DNA of 64,000 nucleotides from Ningiella ruwaisensis (lineage in GTDB: Bacteria; Pseudomonadota; Gammaproteobacteria; Enterobacterales; Alteromonadaceae): positions 124,001 to 188,000 of the forward strand of contig NZ_RAHT01000002.1 in assembly GCF_004798935.1 (NCBI RefSeq). The letters are read 5' to 3'. Under the pieces are notes generated by a model that ran no database searches, was not told the DNA's origin, and was given only the letters and a program-made list of their open reading frames with translations. Shown here one piece after another: positions 57,379 to 64,000 of this stretch. Position 1 is the stretch's first letter. Every line of letters begins with the position of its first letter. The position numbers and the translations under genes are program-made.

Positions 57379-57407
57379 TTAAAATATGCCGAGGCTTTCG
57401 CCTCGGC
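57379..57407 (-). terminator. Terminator after the S8 protease gene
   Basis: GCCGAGGC (57388-57395) and GCCTCGGC (57400-57407) form a perfect 8-bp stem with a TTTC loop; on the minus strand ATATTTTAAT follows. The U-run is interrupted, so read-through into the PEP-CTERM-like gene is possible. Confidence 0.75.
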
Positions 57408-57416
57408 GTCCATCTT

Positions 57417-60400
57417 TTAGTTATTAGCTTCAATAACCGTTGTGCCTTGCTCTTCGCCATCTTCATCAAAGAAAGTTGCAGAGCCCATATAGGTTACACC
57501 CTCTTCAAGTCCGCGAGTTCTGACACTTACGTTGTTAAAGCGACCGTTAATAGCACGACGTGAAGAAGACATGCGAGTTGTGCTCTCTTTCACGTTGTCT
57601 ACGGCGAACCAGTCAAGCGTATAATCCACAGTAGGTGCACCTAGCGTGTCTGCACCGTGAACAAACAGCAGATAGATGTTACCGGCTGCAGAGCTTGTTC
57701 TTGGTGAAGGATTCACAAGAATGATGTCTTCATTAGAATCCGCATTGCGAGATTCTGTTACAAAGCGGCAGCTAAAGCCTAAGCATTCATAAAGAATCAA
57801 ATCAATGTTGACCGTTCCATCGGTTCCTTCTGGCTGCACTACATCTTCCTGAGACAGTCTAAAGCGAAGCACCTTAGTATCGTCAGTAGTAGTAATAAAC
57901 CATGAAGTTGGAACACCTGCACCAAAATCAAAACCGCCACTTTCGTCATTTACAAAGTTAGAAAGTGGAGTCGCTGGTACAAGCCCTGCGTAGTCCATGC
58001 TGGTAGGCCCTGTGTAGAACATCTGTACAGGGAACACACCACGACCGCGATTCAAGTCAAGGCTTACTGCAGGAGGTACATCAATTTTGATAGTAGGCAG
58101 AGGATTCACTGCGATTGGACTGCGAACGCTAGTACCGTTATCACCTTCAAGTGTGACTGAACCAAATGCCCACAATTCTGGAATTACGTCGTCAGTGCGA
58201 GTAAAGGTAAGTGAGTAACTTGCTTCGCCATTCGCTGGTACCACCAATAAGCCATCTTCAGAGCCGGTATCTACTGTTACTTCCACACCTTCAGGTGCTT
58301 CAACGTTAACTGAATATGTACCGCCCAATCCTGTTACATCAGTCACAGTACGAACGATAGTTTCAGGGTCTTCCAGAGTACCAATTGCAATTGATGGATA
58401 GTTCAATTGGCTTGGGTCAAACGAATACTCTTCTGCCAATGACGCGCAGTCTCTCTCGCCACCGTTTGTATCAAGCACAACATCTTCTTCGCCTTGACCA
58501 CAAAGGAATGCAAGGTATTCATCGGTGTCAATTGAATAAACCAAACCTGGGTTCATTGCTTCTACCGGGTTTGCATGGCCGCCACCAAAATCAAACGGAT
58601 CGGCTGGTGTTGCTCCATCTTCTTTTGTCACGCCTTGGTAGGCTGTGGTCATAAGCGCCGATTTCACCTGAGAAGGTGTCCAATCTGGATACTGGCCCAT
58701 CAGCAAGGCAGCCATACCAGCAATATGCGGGCTAGACATTGAGGTACCTTGCAAGTAAGCAAAGTCTTCACCGTCAACGTTGCCAAGAATATCTAATTGA
58801 TCTGGGCTGGTTGCAGCAAGAATTCTCACACCTGGAGCGGTGATATCAGGCTTGATAATATCGGTTGTTTGAGGGTTTTGGCCGCGAGAAGAGAAGCCTG
58901 CCATGATGTTACCGACTTCTACTTGAGTGCGCGACGCACCTTCATTACTCATTGTGACATTTGTTGTGCTTGCAATTACGCTATCTTGTAATGCCAAGCC
59001 TGCTTCTTGAGTCACCATCACACCTGGAATGTTGATAACGGTAGTATCACCGGCACCCGCACCCATCGCAATAGGAGGACGATCATCTGTGTAAACAACC
59101 ACACCTACCGCACCTGCTGCTTCCGCATTAGACATTTTGATGGTGAAAGCACATACGCCTCGAGAAATGAGGGCAATCTTACCGGTTAAATCTGATGTTA
59201 ATGGTTCACACGCCAGAATATCGTCAGCCAAGGCTAAATCACCGGTGAAGCCTTCTTCTGGAATTGCGGTACCAATTGATGCAGGAATAGAGAATAAATC
59301 TTCACCTGCAAGGTCACCTGAGTTAACTTTCAAGGCATTACCAATTAGAGCTGATTCGCCGTCGTAAGTGGATGCACCAACAGTTGTGATCCAAGGAGCA
59401 ATATTGCTCACCGTCTCAGCACCAGGTCCGCCGTTTCCGGCAGAAGCAGCAAAGAATACACCTGCATCAGATGCTTTTAGCGCTGCGTTGTAAACAGGGC
59501 TATCGATAGCGGTAACGTTACCAATTGAATAGTTGAGCACATCAACACCGTCTAGAACGGCCTTTTCAATTGCCGCCATACTGTCACCGAAGAAACAGCC
59601 TCGCTCGTTTACGCCAGACGGGCTTACGTAGCCTGAGTTCCAACATACTTTGTAAGCTGCGACTCGAGCGCGTGGGGCGATACCCGATACTGTTCCAACG
59701 TCAACGCCAGAAAGCGTTGCCGTCACGCCAGCATTACCCGCAGCAGTTGATGCTGTGTGGCTTCCGTGACCATCCGCATCACGTGGAGAAGCGAATTCAC
59801 CCAAACCAAACTGAATTTCATAAACACTTGAAAAGGTTGAGCCGAAGTATTGTGCACCAATTAATTTATTGTTACAGCTGAAGTCATCGTCAGGTGCTAC
59901 GGTTTCATCATCGTATACAACAACGCCATCTGCATTAACAAAGGAGCCTACAGAACCTGTATTACAAGAACCTGCCCAACGCTCAGGTGCCGGACCATAA
60001 GCCAATTCTTCTACAGACGGATCTTCACCAAAAGAAGGGTTATCGGGAGATATACCTGAGTCAAGGATACCTACGATAACATCTTCACCCTTAATACCTA
60101 GCGTATGCTGACCACCTGGTTCAGTTAAGCCAAGAAACTTGGGTGTATTTGAAGTTTGAAGTTGGAAGGGCTTGTCTTCATATACTGCAGCTACATCAGG
60201 ATGGTTGCGAAGTGCTTCTACTTGCGCATCTGATAAACGAGCTGAAAAACCATTAAAGGTGTGAGCGTAATTATACGCAATGTTGTCAACGCCGATATCA
60301 GCAGCAACAGCTTGCTGACGAGCTTTAACGGTTTGCACGTATTGCTCAATGGTTGGGGTATTTGGATTATATTGGTTACCGGTTTTAATGGTAAACCTGC

Positions 60401-60626
60401 TGTCTGTCGTTAATTCGCCAACGCTTTTTGCTTTTGCAATGGCGGTTGCTCCACGCATCTTAACTATGTAAGAACCCGTCGACTGTTGCTGATTCACAAC
60501 GGGTGCAGGACCAACTTCCTGAAACTGATTGCCATCATGGCCTAGCACTGCATCGCCTGCAGTTGCATAGCAACTGGCGAGTGCACTAGAGACGGCAACC
60601 CCTAGTAGGTATTTATTAAACTTCAT
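57417..60626 (-). CDS. Large secreted S8 (subtilisin-like) serine protease
   Basis: 1069 residues from the ATG at 60626, six bases after GGGAG; an ATG two codons earlier lies against that site. Signal peptide about 1-24 (YLLGVAVSSALASCYATA), I9 propeptide about 50-155. Catalytic triad Asp189 (ILDSGIS), His287 (DADGHGSHTAS), Ser629 (QGTSMSSPHIAG), with oxyanion Asn398. A PA insert spans about 460-550 (LISRGVCAFTIKM), and fibronectin III-like C-terminal domain starts near 735, followed by about 200 residues with beta structure. Probably exported by type II secretion (inference) and degrades extracellular protein. Confidence 0.93.
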   Translation of the reverse strand: MKFNKYLLGVAVSSALASCYATAGDAVLGHDGNQFQEVGPAPVVNQQQSTGSYIVKMRGATAIAKAKSVGELTTDSRFTIKTGNQYNPNTPTIEQYVQTVKARQQAVAADIGVDNIAYNYAHTFNGFSARLSDAQVEALRNHPDVAAVYEDKPFQLQTSNTPKFLGLTEPGGQHTLGIKGEDVIVGILDSGISPDNPSFGEDPSVEELAYGPAPERWAGSCNTGSVGSFVNADGVVVYDDETVAPDDDFSCNNKLIGAQYFGSTFSSVYEIQFGLGEFASPRDADGHGSHTASTAAGNAGVTATLSGVDVGTVSGIAPRARVAAYKVCWNSGYVSPSGVNERGCFFGDSMAAIEKAVLDGVDVLNYSIGNVTAIDSPVYNAALKASDAGVFFAASAGNGGPGAETVSNIAPWITTVGASTYDGESALIGNALKVNSGDLAGEDLFSIPASIGTAIPEEGFTGDLALADDILACEPLTSDLTGKIALISRGVCAFTIKMSNAEAAGAVGVVVYTDDRPPIAMGAGAGDTTVINIPGVMVTQEAGLALQDSVIASTTNVTMSNEGASRTQVEVGNIMAGFSSRGQNPQTTDIIKPDITAPGVRILAATSPDQLDILGNVDGEDFAYLQGTSMSSPHIAGMAALLMGQYPDWTPSQVKSALMTTAYQGVTKEDGATPADPFDFGGGHANPVEAMNPGLVYSIDTDEYLAFLCGQGEEDVVLDTNGGERDCASLAEEYSFDPSQLNYPSIAIGTLEDPETIVRTVTDVTGLGGTYSVNVEAPEGVEVTVDTGSEDGLLVVPANGEASYSLTFTRTDDVIPELWAFGSVTLEGDNGTSVRSPIAVNPLPTIKIDVPPAVSLDLNRGRGVFPVQMFYTGPTSMDYAGLVPATPLSNFVNDESGGFDFGAGVPTSWFITTTDDTKVLRFRLSQEDVVQPEGTDGTVNIDLILYECLGFSCRFVTESRNADSNEDIILVNPSPRTSSAAGNIYLLFVHGADTLGAPTVDYTLDWFAVDNVKESTTRMSSSRRAINGRFNNVSVRTRGLEEGVTYMGSATFFDEDGEEQGTTVIEANN

Positions 60627-61063
60627 GTACATCTCCCGATGATATTTTTATTTTATTTGACTCGCTGCACCAGAAATTAGCAAAGATGTCCCAAAATTGG
60701 GAAACTTATGAAAATCCAATCAACGAACGCAAAGGTAAGCAAACCTAATTGACGAGGCGCTATAACAGCCAAGACGACTCAACACTTCTACCTTTGAGGA
60801 AAGCATCAGAAACACGCAGTGCAAGCTTCAGACCAAATAAGCAAGCCCCTAGTACAGGTTATCTGTGGGGAGAATGGCAGTCGAGGCGCGATAAAACACC
60901 TGATAAAAGTTAATGGAATGTAAAGAAACCCGACACGGGTCATTTTCACGAAAGTTTTATATTTAAAGTAAATTTTAGCAAGCGACACTGCAGTGTAAAG
61001 CTACAGAAACAAAAAACTGTAAAATTTTCTGACAGTGCCGTAACTATTGGCTTAGCTTGGGAA
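60627..61063. other. Intergenic stretch between S8 protease and GH10-like genes
   Basis: About 437 bp. Contains a perfect 12-bp palindrome ACACTGCAGTGT (60985-60996), a small stem ACCCG-ACA-CGGGT (60928-60940), and TCCCAA/TTGGGA around AA (60690-60703). Operator-like symmetry could be regulatory for either gene, but no promoter is clear. No ORF or RNA gene seen. Confidence 0.5.
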
Positions 61064-62983
61064 TTATTGATTCATTCTCAGGGTACAAGCCGGTACTTCT
61101 GAACGCTTTTGTTTTTTGGCGTTGTAAGCAGGTTGTGTAAACTTACAACTAAATGTTTCTCCATTTACTTCAACACGATAGACTCCGTACAAGCTCTTAT
61201 ATTGAATCATGCCATTCTCATCGCTTTTATAAATAGCTTCAAAGTCTCGCAAGTTTTCAAGCCACGATAGATAAGACAAAGCATTCGGTTTCAATTCGTT
61301 TTGCGGATTTATCAATGCGCCTGCCGGGCGCCACATGACCGGCTCGTAAAAACCCCAACGGGTAATTCCCACTACGTTTGGATGAGCATACATCGCCTGA
61401 TAAAAATCCGTATCGTACTGCGCTTGCCCTTCAAGATCGCGCGTGTCTGTGTCATATTCAGTAATTCGTATCGGCAAGTTAAAGCTGGCGAAACGGTCTA
61501 AAATTTCCCACATCTTTTCAACGGGCGTAGCAATACCATTAAAATGCCCTTGCATGCCGATACCATGAATAGGTGCGCCTTTTTCAAGCAACTCGGTGAT
61601 CAGATTAAAGTAATGATCTTTTTGCGCAGTATTGTCTCCGCCGTCTGTCAAAATCGAGTTTTCGTTAATGTAAAGCACGGCCTCAGGGTGCAAGGCGTGC
61701 ACGCGCTTGTACCAGTCAACAACCGTATCCAGACCGACTATATCAAGCCACTCTTTTTCGGCCCTAAGCTCGTTTATAACATCATATTCGTTCATACCAT
61801 GCGCCCTTAAAATAGGCACCATTTCGTCGATGTGCTGATTGACACGAGCGATAAATGCTTCACGGTCGTCGGCTAAGCGATTTAATACTTCAGGGCTGAA
61901 ACGAAAGGCCGGATACAATAGTACATGACCACGCATGGGGATATTCTCTTGCTCGAAGTACGCCATTTTATTAAGGTATTCTTCTCGTTTTGCTGGGTCT
62001 TCCCATCCCCAATCCGCCCAGTAAATGGTTGCCGTTGCGTAATTAAAAAATTGATCAAACCACAAGCGATACTGCTCGCCAAGCTCGCTGTCTTCAACAA
62101 GTAAACCGTGCGCCATACTGCCAAGCTCAAAATCAATATCTTCTCTTGATACGGCAACTACGGCATCCTTGACTGGCTGTCCGTTCACATCCACTACATA
62201 AAGCGTGAACTCGTCTGTCCGATATTGATCAATCATTTTCTGAGCCTGCTCTCTCCATGGAGCATCTTTATCCATGCCAGCATATTTGAGCTCAGTTGCA
62301 GGAAAGCTGGCCGCATCCAGCTCATGATCAATCGTCAGAAACAGCAGATCCGCTACATCAAGCTTTTGTTCCTGAGCCGCTAAATGCAGCGATAGGTGAA
62401 CAGAGCCTGCTTCAAAATCTTGAGGCGCTCTGCCAACTGCAACCACGCGTGTCCATTCTGACCCAGTGGCAACACTTGCATCGGATACCAGCATCCACCT
62501 TGGTGTTGCACGTTCAATGAAACCACGAATATTGACTTGCGAACTACCCGGCGCGGCTCTTACAAAATAGCCTGCATAAACCCATTCGTCTTTTTTAATG
62601 GCCGAACTATTTGCCTGTGATTTTAAGGTAACAGACCAAGGATTTTCTCCCACGGCTTTTACGTGAATACGGACAAAATCTGAAAACTTACCCTCTTGTT
62701 GACTGAGCCACTCATATTCGACCATCGAATCTTCGCCATTGATGCTCAGGCTATCTGCTGAAGTTTCGTCAATAAAAATTCGAAGCTCAGTATCTGGCGG
62801 GATGTGGTCATATAATGTTGAGAGGGATTCTTCGGCTTTTGTAGCCACTTGAAAAAGCGCCAGAACAAAAGTCATAGCGCTCAGCAGTAAGGTTTTTTTG
62901 ATTCTCTCGTTTTTCCTGTTTTTCTTATCATTGTTTCTGATTTTGCTTTGGTTTTTGTTTTTGTTTAAAAAAAGATTGTCCAT
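61064..62983 (-). CDS. GH10-like secreted glycosidase with N-terminal carbohydrate-binding-like domain
   Basis: 639 residues; GGAG lies seven bases before the ATG. An unusually long Lys/Asn-rich n-region (about 5-31) precedes the signal core LLLSAMTFVLALFQVATKA. Residues about 60-225 look like a beta-sandwich (CBM4-type); from about 245 a GH10 barrel: MRGHVLLYP, acid/base Glu405 in DVINELRAE, GIGMQGHFNG, nucleophile Glu509 in ITEYDTDT, then WGFYEPVMWRPAGAL. GH10 enzymes mostly cleave beta-1,4-xylan; the local differences (no WxxxNE) leave the substrate open. Signal and context suggest secretion. Confidence 0.85.
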   Translation of the reverse strand: MDNLFLNKNKNQSKIRNNDKKNRKNERIKKTLLLSAMTFVLALFQVATKAEESLSTLYDHIPPDTELRIFIDETSADSLSINGEDSMVEYEWLSQQEGKFSDFVRIHVKAVGENPWSVTLKSQANSSAIKKDEWVYAGYFVRAAPGSSQVNIRGFIERATPRWMLVSDASVATGSEWTRVVAVGRAPQDFEAGSVHLSLHLAAQEQKLDVADLLFLTIDHELDAASFPATELKYAGMDKDAPWREQAQKMIDQYRTDEFTLYVVDVNGQPVKDAVVAVSREDIDFELGSMAHGLLVEDSELGEQYRLWFDQFFNYATATIYWADWGWEDPAKREEYLNKMAYFEQENIPMRGHVLLYPAFRFSPEVLNRLADDREAFIARVNQHIDEMVPILRAHGMNEYDVINELRAEKEWLDIVGLDTVVDWYKRVHALHPEAVLYINENSILTDGGDNTAQKDHYFNLITELLEKGAPIHGIGMQGHFNGIATPVEKMWEILDRFASFNLPIRITEYDTDTRDLEGQAQYDTDFYQAMYAHPNVVGITRWGFYEPVMWRPAGALINPQNELKPNALSYLSWLENLRDFEAIYKSDENGMIQYKSLYGVYRVEVNGETFSCKFTQPAYNAKKQKRSEVPACTLRMNQ

Positions 62984-63116
62984 GCCCGCTCCAATTCTTT
63001 ATTAGTAGTCTGAATCCTGTTACGGAAAAGCAATAAAGTCATTCAAACAAAGCATGTCACAAGAAAAGCATGGCGCGCAAAGCCAGACTTAAGCAAACGA
63101 ATTATGAAAATTCGTA

Positions 63117-63941
63117 TTAAAGTACCTTGGGATTTATCGGACTGGCCGCCAGTTCTCCCGGCTTGCATCCAGGCAGCCATGTTGCTAAATCGTTTTCTCG
63201 TGATTTATTCCAACGGTTCTTCGGATCGGGTTTTTCAATTACCCTGGTATTGTCCTCATACCAAATAATCGTCATGACTTCGCGTAAGGTGTCGGTTTGA
63301 TTGCCAGGCGCACCATGCAAACACCACCCTGAATGAAAGGTAGCGTCTCCTGCTGACATGTCGCCATGATTAACAATATCAAAACCGCGCTCTTTGCACA
63401 TATTGCTTAAGTAAGCCTCGGAATCATCGGATATTGGCATATCCCCTAAATATCCAACACTCGAGGTACCCGACGCAAAGTTAAGCGTGCCCATTGCAGT
63501 AGTAATATCCATCAGCGGCATCCACATGGTGATGCAATTGTCGGTTACAAGCGGCCAATAATGCTGATCTTGATGCCAAGGCGTGATACCACCATGAGGC
63601 TCTTTGAAAAGCGCCTGATCATGATAGATTCTGACATGGTCTACGCCCATAAGCTGCGCAGCCACGCTGGCAAATCGCTTGCTTAAAACCCACTTTGCAA
63701 GAGCTGGGTTTTCTACCCATAAATTCATTATTTGTAAAAAGGCTTTGCCGTAAGTATCGCGCTGATCAAATGGCAGTAAAGCAATGTTGCGTTTTCGCTC
63801 TTCAACGGATGCATTAACCTGTTCTCTGAATTCGCCAATATGCGCAGCATCACAAACCTGCGACAGCTTTACGTGTCCGTTTGTTCGATAATACTCAATA
63901 TCAGACGCAGCAAGCGCTATGGTTGTATCTAAATAATTCAA
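63117..63941 (-). CDS. Phytanoyl-CoA dioxygenase (PhyH) family protein
   Basis: 274 residues, cytosolic. Fe(II)/2-oxoglutarate-dependent oxygenase fold: metal ligands His123 and Asp125 in PWHQDQHYWP, distal His209 in HSGWCLHGAPGN, and Arg220 that would bind 2-oxoglutarate (LREVMTIIWY). Substrate cannot be told: members act on phytanoyl-CoA, ectoine, halogenated or other small molecules. No obviously linked pathway; next to the GH10-like gene with 133 bp between them. Confidence 0.88.
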   Translation of the reverse strand: MNYLDTTIALAASDIEYYRTNGHVKLSQVCDAAHIGEFREQVNASVEERKRNIALLPFDQRDTYGKAFLQIMNLWVENPALAKWVLSKRFASVAAQLMGVDHVRIYHDQALFKEPHGGITPWHQDQHYWPLVTDNCITMWMPLMDITTAMGTLNFASGTSSVGYLGDMPISDDSEAYLSNMCKERGFDIVNHGDMSAGDATFHSGWCLHGAPGNQTDTLREVMTIIWYEDNTRVIEKPDPKNRWNKSRENDLATWLPGCKPGELAASPINPKVL

Positions 63942-64000
63942 AGCAGCACCTCTTAAAAAGTTAAGATGCCGTTAAATTATCAAAGCGCATTTAAATGAAA

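Noticed and set aside
57080-59881. Several plus-strand frames of 60-103 codons across the S8 protease
   Set aside because: All antisense shadows of the protease with no start signals or similarity.

Overview
The window reads as chromosomal DNA of a marine-type gammaproteobacterium, most likely Alteromonadales (my inference; no 16S rRNA is present). The support is gene content and order: trmJ-cysE-iscRSUA-hscBA opposite suhB, a queA/tgt/yajC/secDF block, leuABCD behind a leader-peptide attenuator, a large isocitrate lyase with malate synthase G, a pqiABC locus, and secreted polymer-degrading enzymes with PEP-CTERM-like tails. Base composition looks even, and I see no prophage, integrase, insertion sequence, CRISPR array or rRNA. 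Nearly all of it is core or lineage-core genome.

Layout. 1-6494 (minus): Fe-S cluster assembly (hscA cut by the window edge, hscB, iscA, iscU, iscS, iscR), then cysE and trmJ; suhB diverges. 7485-10051 (minus): YceI / cytochrome b561 / YceI operon and a DUF533 protein. 10203-18059 (minus): secF, secD, yajC, tgt and queA, with an unusual ten-helix ComP-like receptor gene inserted between tgt and queA. 18403-21806 (plus): K+ channel, DUF350, YgiB-like lipoprotein and YgiC-like ATP-grasp ligase, a poorly understood envelope/ion cassette. 21993-24195: a membrane protein and an alkaline phosphatase. 24820-30047 (plus): aceA, a LysR regulator and glcB, i.e. the glyoxylate shunt with its probable regulator. 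30237-35964: a CHRD-domain secreted protein, then leuL-leuABCD. 36053-39563: a degenerate HD-GYP protein facing gspB and gspA (type II secretion accessory pair). 39734-44066 (plus): cca, srmB, rdgB, hemW. 44189-47794 (plus): split pqiA, pqiB, pqiC (MCE lipid transport). 47777-53275 (minus): two DUF1566 proteins, a PAS protein, a REC-CheC regulator, lrgB-lrgA and a small unknown gene. 53498: one CAU tRNA. 53862-56747 (plus): a hybrid histidine kinase whose true start lies upstream of its first ATG. 56824-63941 (minus): PEP-CTERM-like protein, large S8 protease, GH10-like glycosidase, PhyH dioxygenase.

Most worth following up: the leu attenuator (three Ile then five Leu codons in a 16-residue leader, with clear competing hairpins); the K+ channel/DUF350/YgiB/YgiC cassette with a terminator-like hairpin in its leader; a 27-bp-arm inverted repeat between aceA and its LysR neighbour; a GspB with an HD-GYP-type N-terminal domain facing an HD-GYP protein that has lost its HD histidine; the kinase-less ComP-like receptor inside the queuosine/Sec cluster; and the non-ATG start of the hybrid kinase.
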